Of a stretch of 64,000 nucleotides of DNA, positions 26,295 through 35,532 are shown in pieces. The stretch is from Opitutaceae bacterium (GTDB lineage Bacteria > Verrucomicrobiota > Verrucomicrobiia > Opitutales > Opitutaceae). The stretch spans positions 59,910 through 123,909 of the forward strand of contig JAEUGX010000074.1 in the NCBI GenBank assembly GCA_016795545.1, written 5' to 3'. Made by a program: the position numbers and the translations under genes. The notes beneath the pieces were generated by a model, which was given only the letters and a program-made list of their open reading frames with translations, was not told the DNA's origin and searched no databases. Positions within the stretch are counted from its first letter, which is position 1; the number at the start of each line of letters is the position of its first letter.

Positions 26295-26433
26295 ATGGCG
26301 CGGCCACTCCGAATGAAATCCGCGGACGGGGTTTATCACGTGCTGAACCGCGGCAAATACCGGGCGGACCTGTTCCGGACGGAGAACCAATCGAAGATGC
26401 CATGTCATGCAATTGACGAGGGGAACGCGAACC
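26295..26433 (+). pseudogene. REP-associated tyrosine transposase (RAYT) remnant
   Basis: The frame from ATG 26295 reads MARPLRMKSADGVYHVLNRG then KYRADLFRTE, which matches the typical start of RAYT / IS200-like Y1 transposases (family pattern MARPLR-x-YHV-x-RG-x-F). After about 35 residues the similarity stops and the sequence runs into unrelated DNA, so the HUH motif, catalytic tyrosine and more than 80% of the gene are missing. The rest of the 571-bp gap 25958-26528 holds the promoter side of the TonB receptor and no other gene I can support. Confidence 0.75.
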
Positions 26434-26528
26434 GGGTCAGGCCAAACGCTGTTCGGCTCTCCGCGGGTGCCCGACCCGCCCCCAGTCCTCCCTTGCCCCG
26501 GCCGGCGACATTCGGCAGGTAACTGCCG

Positions 26529-27701
26529 ATGACGTTTTTGCCGCTTTCCGTCCCCCGGTGGTTCCGGTTGCTCGCGTTCGCGGGACTCGCAGCGCTCGGG
26601 CTCGCGGCACGGGCCGCGCCTTTGCTTTCGCCGGAGCTGCACGCCGACCGGCGGGTGACCTTCCGTTATGCGGGACCGGAGCAGGGTCCGGTCGAGCTGA
26701 TCGGACGCGGACCCGGCCAGCATCACGATTTCCCCGAGGACACTTACGCGATGACGCGCGGCGCCGACGGCGTCTGGGAGGTGACGGTCGGCCCGCTGCT
26801 GCCCAGCCTGTACTGGTACCGCTTCCGCGTCGCCGGCACCGAGGTGGTCGATCCCGTGAATGGCTCGGTGCACGACTTCTTCGCCGGTCCGTGGAGCCAG
26901 GTCGAGGTGCCCGATCCCGCGCCGCAGCCCTGGCAGCCCAGCCGCGCGGTGCCGGCGGGCCGGGTCGAGATCCGCCGGATCAGCACCCAGGGCGCCGTAG
27001 GCTGGGACCGGCCCGTGTACGTCTACCTGCCGCCCGGCTACCGCGACGACGCCCCGGAGCCGCTGCCGGTCGTGTACCTTTTCCACGGCTGGGACTTCAA
27101 CGAGCGGAGCTGGATCGAGGACGGCCGGGTACCGACGATCCTCGACAACCTGATCGCGGCTGGGCGCGCGCGGCCGATGGCGGTCGTGATGCCGCTCGGG
27201 TTCAGCTTCGTGCCGCTGGGCGTGCCGCACTGGCCCGCGGACGAGGAGGCCCGCTGGCGGGAGCAGATCGTGGCCGGGCTCATCCCCTGGATAGAAAAAA
27301 ACTACCGGGTGGGCGGCGACCGCCGGAACCGCGCGCTCGCCGGCTTCTCGATGGGCGGAAAGAACGCGCTCGTGCTGGCCCTGGGCGATCCGACGCTGAC
27401 GGCCTGGGTCGCCGCGTTCAGTTCCGGCCGCAACGGCCTGCGCAACTATCCCGAGCGCTACGAACCCGCGCGCGCCCCGGACGCCCCCCGGATGCGCCTG
27501 ATCTGGCTCGGCTGGGGCAACCGCGACCTGTACGCCGACCAGGCCAGGACCCTCGTCGAGCGCCTGCGGGCCGACGGTTTTTCGGTAACCGCCCACGAGA
27601 GCGACGGCCGCCACACCTGGCGCGTCTGGCGCGACAGCTTCAGCGCGTTCGCGCAGCGGGTGTTTCGACCGGAGGAGGTTGAACAGGGACGCCATCCATA
27701 G
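26529..27701 (+). CDS. Secreted alpha/beta-hydrolase esterase with N-terminal E-set domain
   Basis: A 390-residue exported esterase of the feruloyl/acetyl-xylan esterase (esterase D-like) family. Leader at 1-30 (LLAFAGLAALGLAARA). Residues about 35-120 form a CBM48-like E-set domain (VTFRYAGPEQGPVELIG, GVWEVTVGPLLPSLYWYRF). The catalytic domain has VYLPPGYR, YLFHGWD, the nucleophile S274 in GFSMGG and a C-terminal catalytic histidine in GRHTWRVWRDS. It would remove ester-linked groups from hemicellulose-type glycans. It starts just after the transposase remnant and is transcribed convergently with the gene at 27785. Confidence 0.9.
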   Translation: MTFLPLSVPRWFRLLAFAGLAALGLAARAAPLLSPELHADRRVTFRYAGPEQGPVELIGRGPGQHHDFPEDTYAMTRGADGVWEVTVGPLLPSLYWYRFRVAGTEVVDPVNGSVHDFFAGPWSQVEVPDPAPQPWQPSRAVPAGRVEIRRISTQGAVGWDRPVYVYLPPGYRDDAPEPLPVVYLFHGWDFNERSWIEDGRVPTILDNLIAAGRARPMAVVMPLGFSFVPLGVPHWPADEEARWREQIVAGLIPWIEKNYRVGGDRRNRALAGFSMGGKNALVLALGDPTLTAWVAAFSSGRNGLRNYPERYEPARAPDAPRMRLIWLGWGNRDLYADQARTLVERLRADGFSVTAHESDGRHTWRVWRDSFSAFAQRVFRPEEVEQGRHP

Positions 27702-27751
27702 GTCCGGTCATCCCTCGGCTTTGCTCGGGACCCCCGCGACTCTGCTCGGGG

Positions 27752-27767
27752 CCTGAGCTTGTCGAAC
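27752..27767. repeat. REP-like CCTGAGCTTGTCGAAC motif
   Basis: This 16-mer matches an intergenic palindrome-half motif that recurs in many bacterial genomes. It lies in the 83-bp gap between two convergent genes, next to a short local duplication of TGCTCGGG. Only one copy was noticed here. Confidence 0.35.
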
Positions 27768-27784
27768 GGGGAGACCGGCCCTAC

Positions 27785-29038
27785 TCAATCGTTCGACCGC
27801 TTCAGGCCCAGGATGTCGCTGTAGTCGTAGGTGAGCCCGGCCACGTCGGGCAGCGCCTCCAGCACTTGCTTGAGTCGCGCGTGGACCTCCGGCGGCTGCC
27901 GGCCCGGACCGTAGGCGGGATGCGCGTAGACGTAGCCGAAACGCTCCGGGTCAACGTAGAGTTTCACGCCGTGCTGCCGGCAAAGCGGGCCGTAGGATTC
28001 GGCCACGTCCTGCTCGATCGGGGGCAGGTTGAGCCCCTCCTCCTGGTTTTGCACGTAGCCGGACGCCCGCTGCATGAGCCGGGGGTAACGCGCCCGCTCC
28101 TGGGAAATGTGGCCCACCACGATCTCATCGACCAGCCTCTCGCGCACCCACTGCCGCCAGGCCAGCGTCAGGTTGCCGAACGGCGGCCCGAGGTGGTCGC
28201 CCTGCGGAATGCCGATCGCCAGCCGCTGGCCCTTCGCGTTCAGGTGCGCGCGCACGTCGCGCAGGAACTGCGTCAAATACTCGCCGCGCAGGTCGCGCCA
28301 TTTCGCGAGGTCGAAATCCTGCAGCAGGATGTTCCGCCCGTAACGCTTCTCGTATTCCCGGACGACCGGCTCGTTGAACCCAAACTGGTCCGCGTGCTCC
28401 GGCGGCGCCGAGTGCGTGCGGATGCTGAGAAAAACCCCGTCGAAGGCGTAGGCGTCCGAGAAGGTCGTGATCATCCGCAGCATGTGCTCGCGCACCTCGG
28501 GGTAGGCGTACTCCGGGACGCCCCAGTGGTATTTCCGGCCCGAGGCCGTCGGGCTCCGGTCGCAGGCGAGGAACTCCGGGTGGTCGCGCGTGAAGCGCGA
28601 CTGCCAGGGGAACGGCACGCCGTTGCCGAAGATGACCGCCGGCGGCGAGCCCTCGTCGAAGATCGTGATGTACGCCTGGATCTCGATGCCCTCGCGCTTG
28701 AGGGCCTCCACCGCCACGGCGACCAGGTTCTGCTCCCAGGCCGCGCGCGTCGTGCGGCCGGCGAGCTCGGCATAGCGGTCGCCGCCGATCCGCGCACCCT
28801 CGTGGAAAAGCAGGATCCGGAAATCATCGACGCGGAAATGCACCTTGGTCACGCCCTTGTCCTTCCAGGTCCGCACCGACTCCCGGAGCTTGTCGGGCGT
28901 ATCGAGCGCCGCGGCCCCCTGGCCCTCGTGCTGCCAGATCACGTCGCCCCAGCTCAGGGTCAGGATCTTTTCCTTGGCAAAACCGACGGCTCCGGCGGCG
29001 AACACGAGAAACGTGAGAATGACTTGGTGAAGGCGCAT
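27785..29038 (-). CDS. Secreted TIM-barrel glycosidase-like protein
   Basis: A 417-residue exported protein starting at ATG 29038 (leader LHQVILTFLVFAAGAVGFA). The alternation of predicted strands and helices, with VTKVHFRVDDFR, IEIQAYITIFDEG, YAFDGVFLSIRTHS, and VDEIVVGHIS, fits a (beta/alpha)8 barrel like the GH10-related hypothetical glycosidases of Verrucomicrobia and Bacteroidota. I cannot name catalytic acids with certainty, so activity is inferred. It is third in a same-strand group with genes at 29164 and 30314, 125 bp after the former, which suggests shared regulation. Longer upstream frames have no family features. Confidence 0.8.
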   Translation of the reverse strand: MRLHQVILTFLVFAAGAVGFAKEKILTLSWGDVIWQHEGQGAAALDTPDKLRESVRTWKDKGVTKVHFRVDDFRILLFHEGARIGGDRYAELAGRTTRAAWEQNLVAVAVEALKREGIEIQAYITIFDEGSPPAVIFGNGVPFPWQSRFTRDHPEFLACDRSPTASGRKYHWGVPEYAYPEVREHMLRMITTFSDAYAFDGVFLSIRTHSAPPEHADQFGFNEPVVREYEKRYGRNILLQDFDLAKWRDLRGEYLTQFLRDVRAHLNAKGQRLAIGIPQGDHLGPPFGNLTLAWRQWVRERLVDEIVVGHISQERARYPRLMQRASGYVQNQEEGLNLPPIEQDVAESYGPLCRQHGVKLYVDPERFGYVYAHPAYGPGRQPPEVHARLKQVLEALPDVAGLTYDYSDILGLKRSND

Positions 29039-29163
29039 GGGGTGAGTCGGGGTTGCAGGTCTTGAGGTCTGGATGTCCGAAGGTCGGAAAGTCTTAACGT
29101 CAGGGGGTCGCCGGTTTCCCAGTCCCATGAGTGTACATGCTTGGTTCAACCGCCTGGGTCCGG

Positions 29164-30297
29164 CTAGGGTCGGAGGTCTTTTGTTCGGGCGGTCGCATAA
29201 CCGATGCCGGTGGCGCCGTAGCCGTTGGCCGAGAACCAGGCGCGCAGCTCGCCTTCGTGCTCGACGATGGTCGGGTAGCAGCGCTGCCCGTCGTCGAACG
29301 CGCCGGGCGCCCCCACGCCCATCTCGCCCTCGGGGCCGGATGGCAGCCAGGCCCAGTGTTGGCCGTCGGGACTCGTGAGATGCCGCACGCGATAGGCGCG
29401 GCTGAAGGTGTTCACCCAGAGGTGATACGTGTCCCCGATTTTCACGATGCACGGCTTCGAGCAGATGTATTCGTAAGGCGCGGCCTCGAACCGCCGCGGG
29501 CTGATGAGCAGGTGCGCCAGTGGTTTTTCCCAATGCAGGCCGTCCTTCGATTCGGCGTAGGCGATCCCGACCTCGGGTAATGTGTCGCCATGACCCGACT
29601 CCACTCCGGCTGGCCGCGGATAATAACGGCCGATCGCCGTGTAGTACATCCGCAGCCCCTCGCCATGTGGCAGCACCCAGAGACTGCCGGTCGCCATCCG
29701 GTCGTACGGCTGGTCGAGGGCCAGGCAGGGGTTGGCGGCCGCGTAGGTCCAGGTCAGCCCCCCGTCATCGCTCGTGGCGACGCAGGTGCGGTTCTCCACC
29801 GCCCCGCCGCCCGCGCCCTTGCCCCAGGCGCACACGTACATCAGCCAAGGCCGGCCGGAGCGCGGAACCACGTGGGGAAAGGAGGGGCCGAAATAATTGT
29901 GCTCCGTTTCCGGCTGGCGCTCCAGCGCGACGCCCAGCGGCTTCCAGTCGTTGGGGGCGTCGACCGAGGACGTGGCCATCAGCACGCGGTGAAATCCCCG
30001 GCGGTCCGTGCCCCAATAGTACATGCGGTAGGTGTCTCCCAATCGGATGACATGCGCGGCGCCGGCGCGCTTGGCGTCGAGATCGCCGAACAATTGGCCC
30101 GGGCGGATGACCGGCCGGTCCGATGCCACCGTCCATTCCAGCGCCCGGACGGCTGGAGCCGCGAATCCGGCAACCGCCAGCAGGAGCCCGACCGCCGCGC
30201 GCCACCGCCGGCCCGCCGCGCGGCGGGAGGCGGACGGACGGGGTGGCCCGCTCGGGCCGCGCTGCTGTCCGGCTTGGGGAAACGGACGGGGAGTCAT
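29164..30297 (-). CDS. Secreted five-bladed propeller glycosidase-like protein (GH43/GH130-like)
   Basis: A 377-residue protein. The first 35 residues are unusually Pro/Arg-rich before a hydrophobic leader (AAVGLLLAVAGFAAPAVRA), so a later start is possible. The mature part shows repeated blades: GDTYRMYYWGTDRR, RPWLMYVCAWG, TSDDGGLTW, EGLRMYYTAIGRYY, GIAYAESKDGLHW, and GDTYHLWVNTFSR. This is typical of GH43/GH32/GH117/GH130-type propellers. Catalytic carboxylates cannot be assigned by eye. It lies 16 bp after the stop of the DUF6259-like gene, so the two are likely co-transcribed. Confidence 0.8.
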   Translation of the reverse strand: MTPRPFPQAGQQRGPSGPPRPSASRRAAGRRWRAAVGLLLAVAGFAAPAVRALEWTVASDRPVIRPGQLFGDLDAKRAGAAHVIRLGDTYRMYYWGTDRRGFHRVLMATSSVDAPNDWKPLGVALERQPETEHNYFGPSFPHVVPRSGRPWLMYVCAWGKGAGGGAVENRTCVATSDDGGLTWTYAAANPCLALDQPYDRMATGSLWVLPHGEGLRMYYTAIGRYYPRPAGVESGHGDTLPEVGIAYAESKDGLHWEKPLAHLLISPRRFEAAPYEYICSKPCIVKIGDTYHLWVNTFSRAYRVRHLTSPDGQHWAWLPSGPEGEMGVGAPGAFDDGQRCYPTIVEHEGELRAWFSANGYGATGIGYATARTKDLRP

Positions 30298-30313
30298 GAT
30301 CGCCTGGAGGAAG

Positions 30314-32530
30314 CTATTCGCCGATCACGATGAACTCCATGTCGCCCGCGGCGAGCTTTCGTCCTTTCAGGTGGGCGACGCCGGATTTGACGGACACGGT
30401 TTCCCGGCCGGTCAGCCGGCCGTCGGCGTCGTAACGCGTCACGCGGTGGCGGTCGCCCTTGAGCCAGAGCGGCAGCGCGAGGCGGAGGTCGGCGGCGCGG
30501 GCCTCCGCGTCGTCGTTGATCACGATCACGAGCGCCCCGTCGCCCAGGATGTGGCCGCGCACGTACGCCGGGCTGGTGCGGGCGAGGATGCAGTCGCCGA
30601 CCGGGACGCCCTCGGTGAAGAACGCCAGGAACTGCTTCCGGCGTGCGGCCGCCTGCTTGACCACCGGCGAAAGCGCGGGTTTCTCCCCGAGGATGGCGCT
30701 GCCGTTCTCGCCGTCCGGCTTCCGCAGCAGGAAGTTGAGGTAGGCGCCGTCGGCGAAGCCCTGCTTCACCGCCAGCGGCGTGGACTCGATGTTGTAGTTC
30801 ACGCGGGGGCTCGGGAGCACGTTGATGATCGGCGAGGCGTCCGCGATCTCGAGGTAGGTCGTCGTGGTCAGGTGCCCCTCCTTCACCTGGTTGGACATCC
30901 AGTTCCAGGTGTAGTCGAGCACCTCGCCGTCCCATTCGAGCCCGCTGATCGAGTTGGTCTCGGCGTTGAAGCTCGACTCCGGGTCGAGCTTTCGCGCCCG
31001 GGCCCGGACTTGCTTGATCACCTGGTTGAGCGCGACGTTGTCCTCGTAGCGCGACGACAGCGGTCCGTCCGGTCCGCCGCCGCCGTACACGTCCCAGGTG
31101 AACGACGTCAGGCCGCGGTCGATCCACGCGCCGAGCGAGCTGACCACGTCCTCCTGCCATTGCCGGTTCGAGGGCGGCACGGTCTGGCCGGCGTGTTCCA
31201 GGGGCAGCCCCTTCAGGTAGACCGGGTTGAAGTTCGGGATCAGGTCGCGGTGGAAATTCCACGCATTGCGCGCCGTGTACGCGACCCCGTAGCGCGGGAG
31301 CTGCGTGTGATGCAGCAGGTGGATGCCGAGCGCGCCGGAGACGTGGACGCCCAGGTCCCGGCATTCCTTGATGGCGGCGATCCATTCGTCCTCCGTGCCC
31401 AGCACCTCGCGGTGCGGGATGGGCATGCGGAGGTGCGTGCACCAGCGCCAGGCCACGAGCTCGTCGAGCCCGTGCTCCCGGGCGTCGCGCGCGATCGCCG
31501 GCAGGTCCTTGTACCGCATGGCGGCGAGCTCGGGCACGGTCTCCTGCGAATCGGACATCCACACGGAGAGGTAGCCGAGCCCCTCGCGGATGCGCCGCGG
31601 GATCTCGTGCGGGGGGGTGACCTCGCGGATGTACTGCCGGTAGACTTCGGCGCCCTTGGCCCAGCCGCCCACGTGCGGCGTGAGCACGTACTCGGCGCTC
31701 TCCCACGTCTCGCCCGGCGCCACGCGTCCCGGCTGCCAGCAGGCCAGCCGCAGCCGGTCCGGCTGCTCGTCGGTGACCCGCGTCAGGATGTCGGGCCGCC
31801 GGTAGTCGCGGTCGCGCCACTTGCGCTGGAACAGGCTGAATCCGCCCTGCAGGCTGCCGTAGTCGAGCCAGTTCATCACGTTCGGCCCGTAGGAATAGGC
31901 CGTCGCCTCGTAGATCCGCCACCCGCCGTCCACCGGCCAGAAGGCCGCGCGGTGCCGGTTCTCCGCCTTCTGCGTGAACGGGGTCACGGCGCCGCGGGCC
32001 ATCGTCAGTTTCGTGTCCTCCGGCGACCCGATGGCCCGCAGCCCGGCCAGGTCCGGGAAGAGGACCTGCGGCAGCGGCTGGGCGAAATGGTTCTCGATCC
32101 GGCAGCGCAGGAGCACCGAGCGGCCGTCCGGCGCCGCCGTGATCGTCACGCGCGCGTGGGCGTATCCCTCCGGCAGGCTGACGTGCGTGCGGCTGGGCGC
32201 CAGCTTCGGCCACGTGATCGTGAGGCTGCGGTCGGTCTGCTCGAACTCGGCCGCCGAAAAACGCGTGGCCAGCCGCATCGGCACGTAACCGGAGACCGGG
32301 AACGCCACGTCGAGCAGACCCGCCGTCTCGCGCTCGGCGGCGAGGATCCGGCCCACCTGCGGGTAGCTGAGCGCCACGAGGCCGCCGGTCACGGCGTCGA
32401 ACTCCAGCTCGAGCCCGTTGAGCGTCAGCCGGCGCGTGGCGGCGCCGGAATCGAGGGCGAACAGCAGCAGCAGGATCGCGCCGAGGAAGCGGCCACGGCG
32501 CCGCAGGAGGGGGAGGCGGGGTTGGGTCAT
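30314..32530 (-). CDS. Secreted DUF6259-like TIM-barrel protein (putative glycosidase)
   Basis: A 738-residue exported protein with leader (FLGAILLLLFALDSGAA). Residues about 30-280 are a beta-rich N-terminal domain (LTLNGLELEFDAVTGGLVAL) like the super-sandwich of alpha-galactosidase-type enzymes. Residues about 300-620 look like a TIM barrel (ARDAREHGLDELVAWRW, GVHVSGALGIHLLHH, GLTSFTWDVYGGGG, AETNSISGLEWDGEVLDYTW). A C-terminal beta domain ends the protein. This layout fits DUF6259 proteins, which are suspected glycoside hydrolases. It is the first gene of the 32530-27785 minus-strand group. Confidence 0.8.
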   Translation of the reverse strand: MTQPRLPLLRRRGRFLGAILLLLFALDSGAATRRLTLNGLELEFDAVTGGLVALSYPQVGRILAAERETAGLLDVAFPVSGYVPMRLATRFSAAEFEQTDRSLTITWPKLAPSRTHVSLPEGYAHARVTITAAPDGRSVLLRCRIENHFAQPLPQVLFPDLAGLRAIGSPEDTKLTMARGAVTPFTQKAENRHRAAFWPVDGGWRIYEATAYSYGPNVMNWLDYGSLQGGFSLFQRKWRDRDYRRPDILTRVTDEQPDRLRLACWQPGRVAPGETWESAEYVLTPHVGGWAKGAEVYRQYIREVTPPHEIPRRIREGLGYLSVWMSDSQETVPELAAMRYKDLPAIARDAREHGLDELVAWRWCTHLRMPIPHREVLGTEDEWIAAIKECRDLGVHVSGALGIHLLHHTQLPRYGVAYTARNAWNFHRDLIPNFNPVYLKGLPLEHAGQTVPPSNRQWQEDVVSSLGAWIDRGLTSFTWDVYGGGGPDGPLSSRYEDNVALNQVIKQVRARARKLDPESSFNAETNSISGLEWDGEVLDYTWNWMSNQVKEGHLTTTTYLEIADASPIINVLPSPRVNYNIESTPLAVKQGFADGAYLNFLLRKPDGENGSAILGEKPALSPVVKQAAARRKQFLAFFTEGVPVGDCILARTSPAYVRGHILGDGALVIVINDDAEARAADLRLALPLWLKGDRHRVTRYDADGRLTGRETVSVKSGVAHLKGRKLAAGDMEFIVIGE

Positions 32531-32842
32531 GGGGGAGCGGAAGGGACGCGCCGGCCGCGGGGGGACGGGGGCGACGAGGGCCTTCCCCCGTCGCGTCCGT
32601 TGGCGGCGCCGGCATTCATCCTATACTTCACCGGTTCGTTAAGCCGCGAGCCCCGCGATGTCGAGCCACGGCGCGCCCATGCAATCCGCGCACAGGTAAT
32701 AGCACCAATCTCCATGTCGTTGCGCCGGTCCGGGCTGATAATATGGAGCCGGGGCCAACTCAGTGAACCCCGGGCGCCCGGTTGACAAAAGCCGGCGTCT
32801 GGGGGAATCCTGGTGCGGTCTCGCACCTACCTGTCCCGCACC
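32531..32842. promoter_or_regulatory. Divergent promoter region
   Basis: This 312-bp gap separates the DUF6259-like gene from the ceramidase-like gene. A TTGACA hexamer at 32782-32787 faces the plus-strand gene, but the -10 region is poor (AATCCT at 32806). No gene is seen here. Confidence 0.35.
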
Positions 32843-34276
32843 ATGCGCTCGCCCCCGTTCCAGGCCGGCCTCGTCGGCTTTGACCTCACGCCGCGCTTTC
32901 ATCCCACCTGCGGCGCCCGCGGCTGCAACCCGGAGATGCCGGAGCTCGACCAACCGCTCCTGGCCCGCTGCCTGGCGCTCGAGCAGGACGGGCGGCGCCT
33001 GGTCTGGTTCGGCTCCGACCTGGTGGGCGAGGGCGTCAAGCGCACCGACGCCCTGCGCGCCGAGGTCGCGGACGCCCTCGGGCTCCGGAGCGAGCAGGTG
33101 GTGTGGTCGAGCAGCCAGACGCACTCCAGCGGCGCGATCCCCGGCGGCGGCACGGGCAGCAGCGTCAGCAACCTGAGCCGGCAGGATCCGGCCTTCATGG
33201 CGGAAGAGCAGCGGCGGTTCATGCGGCTCTACGTCGACGCCGCCCGCGCGGCGCTCGCCGCCCTGGAGCCGGTGCGGGTCTGGGCCGGCCGGGGCTACTG
33301 CGACTCCGTCAGCTACAACACCCGCCTCCCCCTGCCGAACGGCGGCAACAAGTTCAGCCGGCACCACGCCGAGGGGCTGCAGAGCGGGAAGTATTTCGAC
33401 CCGACGATCGGGCTGGTGCGGTTCGAGGCGCGGGATGGCCGGACACTCGGCGTCATCTTCAATTTCTGCTGCCACCCGGCCACCATGATCAACGACCGCA
33501 TGATCTCGCCCGACTGGGTCGGCGCCGCCCGGCAGCACATCGAGGAAGCGATCGGCGGCGCCCCCGCGATGTTTCTGCAGGGTTTCTGCGGCGACGTGAA
33601 CTGCCACCATCTCTTCGGCACGCCCGCGCAGGCCCGCCGCACCGGCCGCCGGCTGGGCGAAGCCGCGGTCCGCGCGCTGCCCAGCCTGGTGCCGGTGCGG
33701 CCGGAGCCGTTCCGCTACGCCTTCAAAACGGCCGAGATCCGGCTGCAGCCGTGGCCCGCGCGCGCCGAGCTTGAACGCCAGCTCGCCGCCCGGCAGGCGT
33801 ATCTGGAGGAGCTCGCCCTGGACCCGGCCGCGACCTGGTTCGCCGGCGTCAATCTCGCCGAGCAGCTCTCGCCCGCCCAGCGCGCGACGCTCGCGCAAAT
33901 GCAGATCCGCTATTTCGAGCAGGCGCTGCGCCTCGTCGACGCGGGCCAGCCGCCGCCGGCCGCCCTGCCGATCACACTCGGCGCGGTGCGGATCGGCGAT
34001 CTCGCCGCCGCCCTGTCGCCGGGCGAAAACTTCACCCTCACGGGCCGGCGGATCCGCGAGCGCTCCCCCTACCCCCACACGCTGATCAGCGGCGACACCA
34101 ACGGGCTGCTCGGTTACCTGGGCACGGACGACGAGATCGATCGCGGGGGCTATGAGACGTATTCGTTCTGGACCGTGCCGCGCCGCGACGGCCTGCTGAC
34201 CCCGCCGGCCAAGGGCGCGGCCGACACGGTGGTCGCCACCTGCCTGGAGCTGCTCGAACAGCTGCGCGGCCCATGA
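32843..34276 (+). CDS. Neutral/alkaline ceramidase-like hydrolase
   Basis: A 477-residue protein matching the N-terminal catalytic domain of neutral/alkaline non-lysosomal ceramidases. Seen: AGLVGFDLTP at the start, the metal-site histidine in SSQTHSSG, FNFCCHPATMI, ISPDWVGAARQHIEE and FLQGFCGDVN. No signal peptide is seen from ATG 32843; the alternative ATG 32813 adds only ten basic residues. In glycan loci such genes are usually annotated as hypothetical amidases or lipid hydrolases. Its stop overlaps the next ATG by 4 bp, so it probably supplies or uses the solute carried by the MFS transporter. Substrate unknown. Confidence 0.85.
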   Translation: MRSPPFQAGLVGFDLTPRFHPTCGARGCNPEMPELDQPLLARCLALEQDGRRLVWFGSDLVGEGVKRTDALRAEVADALGLRSEQVVWSSSQTHSSGAIPGGGTGSSVSNLSRQDPAFMAEEQRRFMRLYVDAARAALAALEPVRVWAGRGYCDSVSYNTRLPLPNGGNKFSRHHAEGLQSGKYFDPTIGLVRFEARDGRTLGVIFNFCCHPATMINDRMISPDWVGAARQHIEEAIGGAPAMFLQGFCGDVNCHHLFGTPAQARRTGRRLGEAAVRALPSLVPVRPEPFRYAFKTAEIRLQPWPARAELERQLAARQAYLEELALDPAATWFAGVNLAEQLSPAQRATLAQMQIRYFEQALRLVDAGQPPPAALPITLGAVRIGDLAAALSPGENFTLTGRRIRERSPYPHTLISGDTNGLLGYLGTDDEIDRGGYETYSFWTVPRRDGLLTPPAKGAADTVVATCLELLEQLRGP

Positions 34277-35532
34277 GCGGCCCGGAGGAGACGAGGCGCT
34301 CCGCCCGGCCCTGGCTCACGCCGCCTTGGCGAACGGCGCTCTTCCTGACCGTCGCCGGCGGCTTCAACTATGCCGACCGCTCGGCGTTGAACGCGGTGCT
34401 GCCCGCCGTGGCCGCGGAGATGGGGCTGGGCTCCGCCGCCCTCGGCCTGCTCGGTTCGCTGTTTCTCTGGAGCTACGCGGTGGGCTCGCCGTTCGCCGGG
34501 ATCGCCGGCGACCGGTTTCCGCGTCGCACGCTGGTGACGATCAGCCTGGTGGCTTGGAGCGTGGTGACGATCCTGACCGGCTGCGCCCGCACCTACGCCG
34601 AGCTTGCCGTCCTGCGCGTCGCCCTGGGCCTGGCGGAGTGCCTGTACATCCCCACCGCGGTCGCCCTCCTCGCCGAGCAGCACGGCCCCGCCACGCGGGG
34701 CCGCGCCGTCGGCCTGGCGATGATCGGGATCCAGGTCGGATCCACCGTCGGCGGCACGCTCAGTGGCCTGTTGGCCGACCACCACAGCTGGCGCACAGGA
34801 TTCTGGATCCTCGGCGCCGGCGGGCTGCTGCTGGCCCTGTTCGCCCGGCCGATGCTGGGACCGGCGCCCGGCACCACGCCCGGCGGGCCGGGGCGGAGCG
34901 GATCCTGGCGGGAACCCTTTGCGGTCCTGCTGCGGTCGCCCCTCTACCTGCTGCTCCTGGCGGCCACCGGCCTCGGCAGCATCGGGCTGTGGGCGATGGC
35001 CACGTGGCTGCCCCTCTTCCTGAAGGAGGAGTACGACATGAGCCTGGGCGCCTCGGGATTCTACGGTACCTTCACCCTCGCGCTCTCCGTTATCCTCGGG
35101 GCGGTGGCGGGAGGCTGGCTTTCCGACCGATTCGCCCGCGGCCATGTCGGCCGGCGCCTGCTGCTGATGGCCGCCAGCAGCCTGATCAGCGCCCCGGCCG
35201 CGGTGATCTTCTTGCTCGGCCTGCCCTTCCCCTGGCTTTTCGCCGCCATGGTGCTCACGGGTTTCGTGGGCTCGGTGGGCGGCACCAACCTGATTCCGCT
35301 GATGTGCGATGCCGTGCCGCCGGCCGGCCACGCCACCGCACAGGGCGTCATGAACACGCTGTCCGTCATCGCCGGCGGCGCGGGGGTCGTGCTCGCCGGC
35401 ATCCTCAAGCCCTCCGTGGGCCTCGACGTCCTGTTCGCCGCCCGCGGAGGCATCGCCCTGCTCGTGGCCGGACTCTACCTCTACGCCTACCTCGCGTGGC
35501 ATCGGCACCAGTCGGCGCGTACCACCGGCTGA
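34273..35532 (+). CDS. MFS transporter
   Basis: Inner-membrane secondary transporter of the major facilitator superfamily, 419 residues with about 12 hydrophobic segments. The loop 2-3 signature appears as GIAGDRFPRRTLV and its C-half echo as GWLSDRFARGHVGRRL. The opening NYADRSALNAVLPAV resembles the anion:cation symporter (sugar-acid, hexuronate) subfamily. Start ATG 34273 overlaps the ceramidase-like stop (ATGA), implying coupling. Likely takes up a small organic acid or amide. Confidence 0.92.
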   Translation: MSGPEETRRSARPWLTPPWRTALFLTVAGGFNYADRSALNAVLPAVAAEMGLGSAALGLLGSLFLWSYAVGSPFAGIAGDRFPRRTLVTISLVAWSVVTILTGCARTYAELAVLRVALGLAECLYIPTAVALLAEQHGPATRGRAVGLAMIGIQVGSTVGGTLSGLLADHHSWRTGFWILGAGGLLLALFARPMLGPAPGTTPGGPGRSGSWREPFAVLLRSPLYLLLLAATGLGSIGLWAMATWLPLFLKEEYDMSLGASGFYGTFTLALSVILGAVAGGWLSDRFARGHVGRRLLLMAASSLISAPAAVIFLLGLPFPWLFAAMVLTGFVGSVGGTNLIPLMCDAVPPAGHATAQGVMNTLSVIAGGAGVVLAGILKPSVGLDVLFAARGGIALLVAGLYLYAYLAWHRHQSARTTG

